From positions 42,937,555-43,001,554 of the forward strand of contig CM035808.1 of the NCBI GenBank assembly GCA_020466095.1: 64,000 nt of DNA, written 5' to 3'. The stretch comes from Chlorops oryzae (lineage: Eukaryota > Arthropoda > Insecta > Diptera > Chloropidae). Within the stretch, counting starts at the first letter, position 1. Every line of letters starts with the position of its first letter. The position numbers and the translations under genes were made by a program. Positions 48,301 to 59,889 of the stretch are shown piece after piece. Under the pieces are notes generated by a model. The model made no database searches. It saw only the letters and a program-made list of their open reading frames with translations, and was not told the origin of the DNA.

Positions 48301-49359
48301 CCTTTTATCAGAGTTTGCTATCTTAATTCTTATTCCCAATTTGTATATTTCCATTTGATTGTTTTCGGTGTTTTTTTTTTTCCTTTGTTCGGTTGTTCAT
48401 TCAGTTGTTTGATTGTTGGAATGCTGAATTGTTGTTTTTCGCTCCACTTGTTGTTCTTGCATTAATATGCAAGTGAAAGGCAAGGCAAGAGCGAGGTTCT
48501 GTATTGTGCGTTCCAAAATGGGTTAAAAAGAGCAATCGCAAAGGGCAATCACACAGGCTTCTGCCATCGTCTCACTTTTGGGAATACATTCACATTCCCA
48601 TTCACAAAAGCACACACACACACACACACACACACATCCATGCATACATTCATTCGCAAGGAGTCGGTCGTAACGCGTTACATCCGTTTCAGCTTCCGTT
48701 TTTAGTTGCTTATCAACAGGATAATTTGTCTTGTCTCATGGCGTGACGCAGTGCTTTAGCAAAGCATAGTGCTGCATTAAAGTTTCGCCCCGACTCGGTA
48801 AGTCAGTGTCACCATAGCCTTTGTTTTTTTTTTTTTTCTTTTTCCTCGCAGGATGTTTGTTGCTCCCTTACAGTCCCATAGTGCTTCTCCTGCTGCTGTG
48901 CCGTTTCTTCTCTCGTATTGTCGCAGTCTCTCAGCCGCGTTACTTTTTTTCAAAATAACAATTTCAACCGTGATCTCTTAGTCCCGATACCTCAGTGTCT
49001 CAGTGCCTTCCGAGTCTCTCTGAGTACGATTTTCGATTTGTTTTTTTTTTCGTTTTCTGTTTTTTTTTTGGCTTATTTTTTATAATGGCTAAAAATTGTT
49101 GTGCTATCTCAACTCCACTTACAAATGCGATAAGCGCAATTACTTTCGTCTTGCCGCTTTTTCTATTTCGTATTTTCTCATCGTTTCTCGTTAGCCCGTG
49201 CATGAGATGAACATTTTCCAGAAAAAAAAATCATATCCTTATAGTTTTGCTTTTTTTGCTCCTCTTCGAAAAGCAAATTGCGTCAAGTTGAATGTTGTAC
49301 CCAGTTTAAAATGAATTTGACTGTTGATAGCTATCCACCACTTATACGGTGGGACGGAT
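45331..49359. other. Gene-free stretch
   Basis: Includes a (CA)n microsatellite at 48611-48636 and a pair of GTCGCGTCCGT words at about 47708 and 47858, flanked by inverted TGGGCATTT/AAATGCCCA, hinting at an old element at about 47.67-47.89 kb. No supported gene. Confidence 0.4.
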
Positions 49360-49568
49360 CAGCCCGATTCTTAACATCTTCGGGGAATTTTTCCCTGCGG
49401 ATTTGAAAAAATTGTGCCGTTCTAAGAACATTGGAAAAAAGGGAATATAAAAGGAACAAGAATTCATCACATTCTCCCTCGTATTGACGCTTAGAACACC
49501 TCCTTGTTTCGCGGAGGAAAATTCCTAGGGATTAAATTCTCAGGGAATATTAATTTACAATTGGGCTG
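49360..49568. mobile_element. Degenerate MITE with CAGCCCRATT ends
   Basis: Inverted ends CAGCCCGATTCTTAA and, on the other side, TTACAATTGGGCTG. The interior contains TTTCGCGGAGGAAAATTCC. Same family as 54318-54459 and, more decayed, 51.36-51.46 kb. Target duplication not visible. Confidence 0.5.
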
Positions 49569-52441
49569 AAGCTGTTTATTTTTATTTTTTTAGCTTGCGA
49601 GCCAACATCAAAAGAAAAAAGAAAGACTCACTCAAACAAGGTTTGAATTGAAAACATTTTAAACACGAATTTCGGTCTTTTGTTCCACTGTGCATTAGAA
49701 CAAATTAACAAAAAAATAAATAATTAAAAAGGCACGAGCTTTTTGCGAAGTTCCCAGCATCGCTTGATGTCTTAATCACTTTTACTCTTGGCACTCTGCG
49801 CAATATCTAGCCATCCAATTCCCAATACACAGGATTTCCTCCTTTCGCTCATTCTGCGAGTATATTCGACAAATAATTTTCTTCTCGGCAGTGTCTTCGT
49901 TTTTCGTTTATAATTTAATGACTTTATATGCTTTGAATTTTAATAGCCCACAGTGTATCGAGAGCAGAGCGCGCAGCTGCCTACGTTTGACTGCAGCCGT
50001 TATTTTTCTCAAAGATTTCGATCTCATTTCGAAGGCAGAATAGGGCGCGTGCATGGATAATGGATCATTGGCAACTTGGCATTCATTGTATTAGTATGTA
50101 TATACACCGCAGAGAGCACAGTGTACAGCAATGAAATAAGAAAACAAAAACAAAAAAAAAAAAACATTTGAGAAGAGCAACAAAATATTGCTAAACAAAA
50201 GCCAAAGCCATTGAATGCAGCACGACCAAAAGAAATCCTTTAGTTCAGGATTTATGTTCAATTCGAAAGTTCGAAGAATCCGGACTTTGCCTTGCTGTAT
50301 GCAACGCAAAATAAAACAAAACAAAAACGAAAAAAAAACAAGAGAAAACAAAAAAATAAGAAAGAAAAGGACTACTATCGGCTATGTCCTTCCTTTTCTG
50401 CGTCGAGATTTATGGGTTTATTTGTTCATTTCGCATGGATCTTCTTGGCTATTTTTTATCGAAGCAAAAAGGCGTGCTCTGAATAGGATCCCAAACAAAC
50501 GACGTCCAAAAGTTCCTTTTACTTTTTTATCTCTCCTATCAGTTGTATCTGTTGCCGCACGCTGGCATTTATCCTTTTGGCGTCCGCAATCTTATTTGTA
50601 TTCTTTCGTATTCGTACTTTCAAGCGGTCTTTTTCCCTCTCTTGTAGGTACGTTTTTTTTTTCTCGTGTTTATTGACTTGTCTCTCAATTAAGTTATCCG
50701 CCGATGGGGCTATTTGTGCGTGTGTCGCGTCCGTGCTCAATTAATTTGCTCATAAATTTGTTGGAAAGCATTTTGTCCTTCGTTTATATCTGTGGGACGC
50801 TTGCTTTGCGCGTGGGCGAATCTTAGTTTAAATATTGAAAGCAGCCTTTCGGGAGTTTTCAGCGAGGTTTGCTTTTTTTTCAAATAGTTTTTTTTTCACT
50901 TTTCTGGTTGCTTGGGAGCGTCGAAATATTTTGATTGCTTTTATTTTAGGAAATGGTTTTTTCAGTTTAACCTTTTCAGTTTGTTATCCTACGAGGGAAT
51001 TTCTATAATTGCGCTGCTTGTGACTGATATTAAAAAACGGAATTATTTTTTGTCCCATTGACCTTTGTTGCCGTTTTTCTGGATTTATTTTGGGTTTAAT
51101 TTTTTTTAAATTTTGTATGCCTGGTTTCCATCAGCGCTGGAATTCCTGCAAACATTCAACAGAGGTAGACATGTAAAACCGGTTACAATCCAAAGCATAG
51201 TCGATTGAAAATAGTTCTATTAGCCCAGTCTGAAGATTTGGAAACAAATTTTCCCATTTTAGGCAGACTGGTAAGGGTATATAAAGGTCCAATTTAGACT
51301 AGGAAACTTTTCAATCGGAATTATCTAGTCTAAATGGAAAACGAATTTCAAACAGAGGTCATCCATTTTCCCTATAATTGACGCTTAGACCACCTCCTTT
51401 TTCCGCGGAGAAAAATTTGTATGGGAAACATTCCCGGAGTATATTCATTTAGAATAGGGCTGTATATGTTTTCATGTGTTGAACATTTTCAGGAATTCCT
51501 GTTCAATTGGAAATCAGTCATTATTTTTTTTCTTGGGAAATGAAAAGGAAATGGGTGCGTGTGAAGGGCCACTAATTGAATGAATCGAACTCTCGACGTG
51601 TTCGTTTTAATTTTCTCAAAAGCAACTCAAGGAAATCATTCCGCATTACAATTACTTTGTCACTGGAGGAGGAATGTAAGAAGAAGATTAAGACTTCGAA
51701 GAAGAACGTGCAGCAGCACATACCAAGCCCCTCATTCTATCAACCCCCTTTGTTGAAGTCACAAGGATGCCACATCAAAATTAATGAAGAGTCATTAAAC
51801 AAATTGTTGCAATAAATCAGCGTGACTCAAAAGCCTCGTACGCAGGCAAGGATACGTTCAAAACAAAACCCCAAAACTCCTATAAAAAAAAACAAAAAAT
51901 AATAATAGAAACAGCAATTGTAGAACATAAGAAAAAGCATTTGCCGGAGTCATCAAGAAAGTCATTAGCATCGAATGACGTTGCTGAAAAAGTCATTCTC
52001 AGGGTGTGATCTGTTCTTTGGTGACTGTTTTGTGGTGCTACTTCTCTTTTCTTCTTCTTATTCTTATCAGCACCAGAGTAGGATGTATGCCCGTGTGGCT
52101 GACGCGTGACTTCAAGTCAATGTCGCTCAGAAGACGTTGATGAATCTAACGATTTCAATGGCGCCAGAGCTTTCTATACTGCCTGTCGACCGCTGTTTCT
52201 CATTATTTTAATTAACTAATAATCCGAAAGGCTTTAATTGTGCAGCCGCGCAACTCCTTCCATAGTTGATGGAATTAATTGACAAAAAAAAGGAAATAAA
52301 AAAATAGCATAACATACTTTCAGGCCTCCGTAATGAGAAACAGCTTTGTTGAAGAGAAAACCGAACAATTAAGAAGGGTAGCAAAATAATAAGAAAAATA
52401 AAGACAAAACTCCGGCTAACATGACGAATAAAGTAACAATA
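49569..52441. other. Gene-free stretch
   Basis: Poly-A/T-rich. The 153-codon frame at 50215-50676 is biased by AAAACAAAA and TTTT runs and has no domain. At 51.36-51.46 kb a decayed copy of the CAGCCC-ended repeat is visible (CCGCGGAGAAAAATT ... AGAATAGGGCTG). Confidence 0.4.
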
Positions 52442-53162
52442 AACAAGTAAGAAAGCTAAGGTCGGTCAAGCCCGACTTTGAAATACCCAGCGTCCCGACA
52501 TTATGAGCGCACTATGTTTTGCTTCTCTATTTGTGGGCGTGGCAGTGGGAGGGCCCTTGAAGCTTCTACGCCTTTTACTTCGGAAGTTACGAAAAATCTT
52601 CATTTGTGGGCGTGGCAGTGGGCGGGCTACAAACAATTTTTTTCCACACCTTTCATTTGCCTTGGTGAACCTATGTTGCGAATTTGAAGCTTCTACGCCT
52701 TTTACTTCACAAGTTACGATAAGCCCTTATTTGTGGGCTTATTTGTGGGCGTGGCTCGAGGAGGGCGGCTTAAATTTTTTCCATGATATGTCCCTTTTTG
52801 TAGTTTACCAGTACACCAAATATCAATGAAATGTGTTGAGTGGTTCGCAAGTTACAAGCATTTTACTGAAAACACAATTAATTAATTTGTGTGCGTGGCA
52901 GTGGGCGGATGTCTCCCATTTTTACTTAGGATCATACTCGGATCCTGATATACATGTGTGCCAAATTTCGACTTCATTGGTTCAGCCGTTTCGGAGGAGA
53001 TCCGACCACGGACGGACGGACAGACGGACATGTCTAAATCGATTCAGTTTTTGATCCTGATTATTTCTATATATTATATATTTGTCTATATCTCCGGAGC
53101 TTAATTCTCCCTGTTACAAGATTCGCACAAAACTAATATACCCCGCTTACGCTGGGTATAAA
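52442..53162 (+). mobile_element. DINE-1-like element, subfamily B, copy 2
   Basis: Same start, subterminal palindrome and terminal hairpin as the copy at 35050. It has two GTGGGCGTGGCAG units, the first carrying a deletion, and a shorter GACG microsatellite (about 53010-53030). The flanking DNA differs from the other copies, so this is a separate insertion. Confidence 0.78.
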
Positions 53163-53944
53163 AATTAGCTGTATCGTAAGGAAAATTTTTTGGGGAATTT
53201 AATTTATGCACGTACGGCGAGGCAATTTGTTCCTCTTAAGCTCCTCCTTTTTTGACGTAACGGCTCCATTTAAAAATTCTTTCTAAGGACTTATTTTTTG
53301 AAGGGAGTTCAAAATCTCAAATGCATAATTTAGAAGCTAAGATCGTTCGTCCTTCAGATACTAAAACGAAGAAAAGAAAAAATCTTAAAAGCAGAAAAGT
53401 GAAGTCTTTTAGGATACTCGTAATGAACACACACACAACACGACGAAATAATCTGCAGTAGAACTTTGAAAACTTTTTACTTTAGTTCGTCTATTTTAAT
53501 CAAATCGTGCGAATAATGCGTACACTGCATCGGGAAGATATTAAGGAATGCAATTTGCCATCACAGTAGCACACACTGTAATCATGTCGGTAGAACTAAC
53601 GGAACGGAAGCAACAAGCGGAAGCGGAAGCGGAAACGGAAACGACAATGGGAACGGGAACGGCAACGGAAACGCCATTAGGTCACGTTGTTTGAACTTTT
53701 CATGTTGTTCTTCGATGTCATTTGGTGTTTTCAGCAATGTTTGTAAGCAACAAATTTCGAAAATGCATTTTCATGAGAAGAAAAAAAGTACGAGCAAGTC
53801 GATTCTTCGTAAACATGAGGTAAAAGACATGAAATCTAGAGATCTAGAGTTCGTTAGATGAAAAATCTTAACTTTGCTTTTTAACCAGTTTTGTGGTAAG
53901 ACATTGTTTTGATGCACTCTCGCGGGGATCTACATGAACTGATG

Positions 53945-54126
53945 GGTAGGCAAGGTTAGGTTAGTGTGGCTGCCACCAAGGGTGAAAACTTTAGCCTCAC
54001 ATAGGCTCTTTGTGATATCATGAAAAATGGGAAGACATATAGAAAGAAAACAGAAAAAGTGACACAAACACACACGACCTGAGCTGAGCGTTGAACCCGC
54101 AGCCTCTCACTTCATAAGGGAGGCAC
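53945..54126 (-). mobile_element. tRNA-derived SINE, 5'-truncated
   Basis: The minus strand keeps a T-arm-like GCGGGTTCAACGC and a tail with TGGTGGCAGCCACACTAACC, ending in an ACC-rich motif. The tail resembles the SINE at 7571-7819 (GTGGCAACCACTTCAACCTACC). The A-box half is missing and no target duplication is seen. Confidence 0.5.
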
Positions 54127-54317
54127 ATAAATGCTAAAAATATTTTTACCATTGCGAAACCGATCAGTTTTTAAAATACACATCTTCAGCAAAGAAATTC
54201 TTGGCATTGCAGGGGTCCTCTTAAGGTTTCAACTAAACTCAGCTTATAAAAGCTCAAAAACCTCCTCGAAAACTCCTGGAATCAGAAGGAAAGACGAAAA
54301 TTTCGTCACAATATATT

Positions 54318-54459
54318 CAGCCCAATTCTAAATGAATATTCCACTGGAAATTGTTTACTAGAAATTCTTTTCCGCGGAAAATGAGAGTAATCTTCATATT
54401 ACCCGCGCAGCGGAAGAACGATTTTTAAGTCCGCAGAGGAAATATCTAGAATCGGGCTG
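54318..54459. mobile_element. 142-bp MITE with CAGCCCRATTCTA ends
   Basis: Inverted ends CAGCCCAATTCTA / TAGAATCGGGCTG. The interior has TTCCGCGGAAAATGAGAG and its approximate mirror. Same family as 49360-49568. Confidence 0.65.
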
Positions 54460-54600
54460 ATAGATTTAAACATACCCGATTGTAAATGAATATTGCCGGG
54501 GAAGTTTTTCCCTATTTAAATATAGAATGTAATGAGATTTGCTGCAAAATTTTCGAAATTTTCCCTCTCTTGTTAAGAAAATGACATTTTTATAAAAAAA

Positions 54601-55652
54601 AACAAGTAAGAAAGCTAAAGTCGGTCAAGCCCGACTTTGAAATACCCAGCGTCCCGACATTATGAGCGCACTATGTTTTGCTTCTCTATTTGTGGGCGTG
54701 GCAGTGGGAGGGCAACATAAATTATTTCCCTACACCTTTCATTCGCCTTGGTGAACCTATGTTGCGAATTTGAAGCTTCTACGCCTTTTACTTCGGAAGT
54801 TACGAAAAATCTTCATTTGTGGGCGTGGCAGTGGGAGGGAAACATAAATTATTTCCCTACACCTTTCATTCGCCTTGGTGAACCTATGTTGCGAATTTGA
54901 AGCTTCTACGCCTTTTACTTCGGAAGTTACGAAAAATCTTCATTTGTGGGCGTCGCAGTGGGCGGGCCGCAAAAATTTTTTCCTACACCTTTCATTCGCC
55001 TTGGTGAACCTATGTTGCGAATTTGAAGCTTACGCCTTTTACTTCGGAAGTTACGAAAAATCTTCATTTTGTGGGCGTGGCAGTGGGGGGCTATACAAAT
55101 TTTTGTCCTACACCTTTCATTTGCCTTGGACAACCTATGCTGCGAATTTGAAGCTTCTACGCCTTTTACTTCACAAGTTACGATAAGCCCTTATTTTTGG
55201 GCTTATTTGTGGGCGTGGCTCGAGGAGGGCGGCGTCCATTTTTTGCCAGGATATGTCTCTTTTCGTAGTTTACCAGCACACCAAATATCAATGGAATGTG
55301 TTGAGTGGTTCGAAAGTTACAAGCATTTTATTGAAAACACAATAAATTCATTTGTGGGCGTGGCAGTGGGCGGATGTCTCCCATTTTTACTTAGGATCAT
55401 ACTCGGACCCCGATATACATGTGTGCCAAATTTCGACTTCATTGGTTGAGCCGTTTCGGAGGAGATCCGACCACGGACGGACGGACAGACGGACAGACGG
55501 ACAGACGGTCAGACGGACAGACGGACATGTCTAAATCGATTCAGTTTTTGATCCTGATCATTTCTTTATATATTTTTCTATATCTCCGGAGCTTAATTCT
55601 CCCTGTTACAAGATTTGCACAAAACTAATATACCCCGCTTACGCTGGGTATA
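54601..55652 (+). mobile_element. DINE-1-like element, subfamily B, copy 3 (expanded)
   Basis: Same ends as the copies at 35050 and 52442, but 1.05 kb long because an internal module is repeated four times. Units begin TGTGGGCGTGGCAG at about 54691, 54818, 54945 and 55070. Each runs through ACACCTTTCATTCGCCTTGG and ends CGGAAGTTACGAAAAATCTTC. A GACGGACA microsatellite (55475-55526) and the terminal hairpin follow. Confidence 0.8.
54691..55190. repeat. Four tandem 127-bp units inside the DINE-like element
   Basis: Unit starts are spaced 127, 127 and 125 bp. Adjacent units are nearly identical; the fourth is the most different (TTTGCCTTGGACAACC). Short open frames across them are shadows of the repeat. 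Confidence 0.88.
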
Positions 55653-55933
55653 ATAAATCCAATGGCAAAAAATTCCCGAAAATGTTTAGAAATGCATAAT
55701 TTTCTGTGCGCACACTGGTCTACAAAAACGAAATCTTTTAAACCTTCTGCTTAAACCTTCCTCTTGAGACGTCCGAATGAAAGTGAAAAAGCAGAAATAG
55801 AAAAATCTCAACAATTTAAAGACAGAAAAAAGTAACACTCCGAAAATTCAAGGCTGGAAATATTCCCTAAGGCCCTAGCATTCTAACAAACCTAAATGAT
55901 AAATTTTGAGTTTAGTTTAGCGTCAATGCCTTA

Positions 55934-56443
55934 TAGTGCGTTTCCATATGGTGTTATTTACGTGTTAAAGGAGGCTTTCGTGTTAAGCGGCCTTTAACAC
56001 CATCTGTTGTACGTGTTTTTCCATACAAATTCTTAACACGAAAGCCAAGTGTTATTCTCAATAACACCTCGGTAACACCTCATTCGATAAGAAAATATCG
56101 ATTTATCGTATCGAAATTCATGCATATCTAACTGTCAAAATGAAATCAAAACAAAAAGCGACAATGGATGGTAAAAGAAACTATGTCTTTAATATTAATA
56201 CGTATTTATGTGAGCCAGGTATACTTCCCCTGAGCCATCAAGGTGTAATTTCCGAAAAAGGTCTCCAGAAATAAAAATGTACTGATTTTAGCGCTTGAAA
56301 AGCTGGCAGCGCTACTTGCAATTGAAAATACACGAACAGTAGTCAAGCTTTAACACCTTCGTAGAATGTGTGGAAACGGTAGTGTTAAATCGAAGTGTTA
56401 AAGCTTAACACTTCAGAATTTAACACCATATGGAAACGTACTA
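55934..56443. mobile_element. 510-bp TTA-flanked MITE
   Basis: Inverted ends with core CGTTTCCATATGGTGTTA / TAACACCATATGGAAACG. Flanked by TTA at 55931-55933 and 56444-56446. The interior carries scattered GTGTTA words and no coding frame. PIF/Harbinger-like by target site. Confidence 0.85.
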
Positions 56444-56446
56444 TTA

Positions 56447-56587
56447 GGCTGCAATTATAGTGAAGCTAAAGCTAAAGCTGAAGCGTAAGCTGTCATGTGT
56501 TTGTAGTATTTTCGCAACAACAAATTACAACAAACACATGACAGCTTACGCTTCAGCTTTAGCTTTAGCTTCACTATAATTGCAGCC
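56447..56587. mobile_element. 141-bp foldback MITE sharing a TTA with its neighbour
   Basis: 58-bp perfect inverted arms starting GGCTGCAATTATAGTGAAGC and containing GCTAAAGCTAAAGCTGAAGC, separated by a ~25-bp spacer. TTA on the left (56444-56446) is the same TTA that bounds the 510-bp MITE; TTA on the right is 56588-56590. Near-perfect arms suggest youth and would form a strong hairpin if transcribed. Confidence 0.92.
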
Positions 56588-56590
56588 TTA

Positions 56591-59159
56591 ACTTTGAATT
56601 AAGAACCCGCCGTCTTCGATTTTCAATCCTTTTTTTTTACGTCTGAATCGCCCTACAGACCCACTGAACAAGCATCAAATTTGGAAGATTTAGCTAGGAT
56701 ACGCGGGTTCGCCAAGCCCGTAATCGCTGAATCACAATTTCCTTGCGTTAAGAATACAAATTTATGAAAATTTTTAAAAATTATACAAGCCATTCATACA
56801 AGCCATTAATCTATCTTCAACTAGCTCATCTCATTGCATGGAGACACTTTTCTTATCTGAATACAAATTCAGTAACTGCGTGTGCCGTCATTCAAATTAG
56901 ATCTTGTTAGACTTTGTTAGGAAAAACTGTTGCAAGAAAACAAAGATGGGGCTCATCTTTACGCATCTCAAGGACTCTCAATCAAATTCAGAGTTGAAGA
57001 CAAAACAAAAAACTTTTTCCCTTCTTTAAAACTCGTAAAGAATAATTTATGAACGACTCAAAAGATGTGAAATCAATAAAAAAAAGCAATAAATATGAAA
57101 AATTATGCGAGAGTTTGTTGCACAATTTATAAACATTTAGATGACATAAATCATGTGGAAAGTACAAGTACACCCCAAACAATGCTAAAGCTAGAGCAAC
57201 AAAAAATAACACTGAAGTAAGGGCAAGAGACACAGCGAAAGGATCCGAGTTCAACCGTTCAGAAACTCAATGTAACGCCACGAAATGGGGTTGTAAAAAA
57301 AACTTTCGCTCGATGTACTGCGAAAAAACATAATGATATTTACGTAAAAAATTATCGCAACGAAACATGGAAACATGGAAAATTTCTCGAAGACAAGCGA
57401 CTGTCAAATGCAAGGAAAGTTATGTGGAAAACACGCACACGAACACGTGCGGAAGGGAAAAGTAACGCCAGCACCAAATCCGAATGCCGTTTTCAAGTGA
57501 TGTACGGCGCGCTAGTTTGAGAAGACAAAGCGGAGAATTTTACGTTTTTTCTCCATTGCGAATTTTTTTTTTCTCTCTTTGTCTTCTTACTGAAAACAAG
57601 ACAGGAGAAAAATGTCAAGAGCACCAGCAAAAGAAATTATGCACTCCCCCTCGTGTTGAAGTCGAGGACCGTGTAAAAATGGAAAAGCACAGCGCAGAAA
57701 GAAGCGGACCGACCCAGACAGAGATGACTGCATTTTAGAACGCCACATTAACTTCAGAATTTCTTGAGAGATCTCTTTCTGCTGTCCTTCATTATTGGCG
57801 TGTGTTGCTCCGGTTATCCTTCGAAAAAATAAAAAAATAAATAAATAAAAAAATGTATAGAAGCGAATCGAAAAGAAACGTACCGAAGGATCGTTGTCTT
57901 CGCCATAATGTGGCTCTGTCTGCGCGTCAAGCGATGCAGTAAAAGATTAAAGCGGCCCAAGACGAAAACATAAACTCATATTAAACACACAATGAAAAGC
58001 ATTTTTAACCACAATAGGAAGCGAGAAAATATCAAAAGGATATGAAAATTCTTCCTTTTTTTTGGGCTAAGGATTTCGCTTTTCTCGTTGGGGGATTTTC
58101 AATGATAACAATCCGACGATGGTCGTCACGCTCAATTCGTTGAGGTGGTTGAATCCGCTGTAAGCACTTCTTATATCCTGCTTCTTAGCCTTCTTGTTGT
58201 TCTTCTTCGTCTTGTTCGGTCAGCAAAGAAAATTGCGTCTTATTACGTTTCTTTCAAAAACATATTGTGATAGCAATATTCTTTTATTTTCATTTTTCTT
58301 TTTATTTGTTTTTTTTTTTTTTTTTTTTTGCTTCTTTTCACACATTGTATGAAAATTGAATTTTCGCTTAAGCATAAGTGGAAGATAAAGCTGCTGATGG
58401 CAAGTGCGCGCTTAGACTCTCACCCATCCGCCCCGGCAAATACCTTGTTATGATTGTTCTCTTATCCTGCTTTGTTTAGCGACAACTAGAAAATAATGTG
58501 ACATACACACAAGTGGATAGAGCGCATTCTTCACGCATGGACCATGTAACGTCCCCGGCTTTTATTGAGGGTTCACTGGAAATGCCTTCCACAAATCTGC
58601 GTAAAATTGCGCTCTACGTTGGGTGCAACAAAGCAAACCAAATAAAATAAAAAATAAAAAAATGTGGTTAGATCGGTTTGAAAAATTGTGATTCACAACC
58701 CTCGATTATTAAAATGTTTTGCCTTTTCTTTTTAATTTCCGCTTTGAAGCAAAAGTTTTCTGATTGAAAATATGCCAAATCGCAGTTGAGCTTTTTCCTG
58801 CGGAAAACTCTTCTTCCTTTTCTGTGACCAAAGGGATTGATTTTTTTAAACAAAATATTCTCTATTAAAGAGAAAAAAATTAAAGAAACGGATGTGCAAT
58901 AATTTAGTGAAATCCCACATTTGTGACAAAAAAAGCCATAAGCAGATGGATTTCAAGACATTAAAATTGAATTCTTGTTAAAATTTGTCTCTCGAAATCG
59001 CTCATTTTTTGAGGATAGAAAGAAAAATTGGTGACCCAACGAATCTTTCAATAGATTCTAGACATGGAAGCATTGAAAGCTTAAATTGACTTCTCAGGGG
59101 CCAAGATAAGCAAGCGTATCTCAATTGAGATATAATCTTTCAATAAAAGAATTTTTTAT
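56591..59159. other. Gene-free stretch
   Basis: Poly-T/A tracts (58310-58329). AAGTGGATAGAGCGC near 58510 is A-box-like but lacks a matching B-box at the right distance. No supported gene. Confidence 0.4.
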
Positions 59160-59475
59160 TCCTCCCCAGCGAACATTCTGAGTCCTAAAAGACTCATATA
59201 TGAATCACTCATAATGAACTCTTTTAAGAGTGTTAAAGAGCGTGTTTCCCTTCTTGGGAAGGTCGTCTCATATGAGTCCGAAGTCATATAACGGAGGAGA
59301 TCATTTTGGAGTCTTTTTGCTCTCATATCTGACTCTTACTTCCTTTTTAATATCAGCTATATATAACTCCTATCGCACTCATATCTGACTCTTTTTTTCC
59401 GCTCAAATAAGAGCCATATATGAATCCTATCGCACTTATATTTTTGAGTTTAAAAAGATTCAAAAATTTTGAGTG
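59160..59475. repeat. Cluster of ACTCATATCTGACTC-type short repeats
   Basis: Several imperfect copies of ACTCATATCTGACTCTT and GAGCCATATATGAATCC in one stretch. Related words occur at 30017-30100. Probably a degenerate dispersed element with an internally repetitive body. Confidence 0.5.
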
Positions 59476-59664
59476 ATATTTATAATCGTATGCTGTAAAA
59501 AACTGTATTGATCGATACACACACATTTCTCGATTTTTATAAAACCGATCAGTTCTAATAGCGCAGTGATTCCTTAATCAACACATTACAACAAATGCAG
59601 GGGAAATAGACTCCAATGTCACTAGACTAGACAGGACTAGAGACACTAGAGTAGAAAGTATCTA

Positions 59665-59735
59665 TTGATAGCGTGTGCGCTAAGAAATCCAAAGGCTTGA
59701 GGTCCAGTCCACGCGCAGGCGAAAACTCGGTGTGA
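59665..59735 (+). repeat. tRNA-like SINE relic
   Basis: TATCTATTGATAGCGTGTGCGC resembles a D-arm/A-box, and GAGGTCCAGTCC a weak B-box. It ends CACGCGCAGG, like the relic at 7358-7425. AAAAAATGGTGTTCCCTT follows at about 59888, as it does at 7843, so both loci hold the same longer repeat. Confidence 0.4.
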
Positions 59736-59889
59736 AAATTGGGAATATTCAAAAGAGGCAAACAACACAAGTTAATATTATTCTTTCAAAAAAGTTCTCA
59801 ATGCAGGCCGAAAATCATGGAGAAAACGGCATTGAGATCAGTTGAAAAATTCAAAAATAATCATTTATAAACTATTGAAATTTAAAAAA

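Noticed and set aside
50215..50676. 153-codon plus-strand frame
   Set aside because: Low-complexity Lys/Asn-rich start from A-rich DNA and Phe/Ser-rich end from T-rich DNA; no domain.
58500..58570. tRNA-like A-box (AGTGGATAGAGCGC)
   Set aside because: No B-box at the right spacing, and no SINE tail or target duplication.
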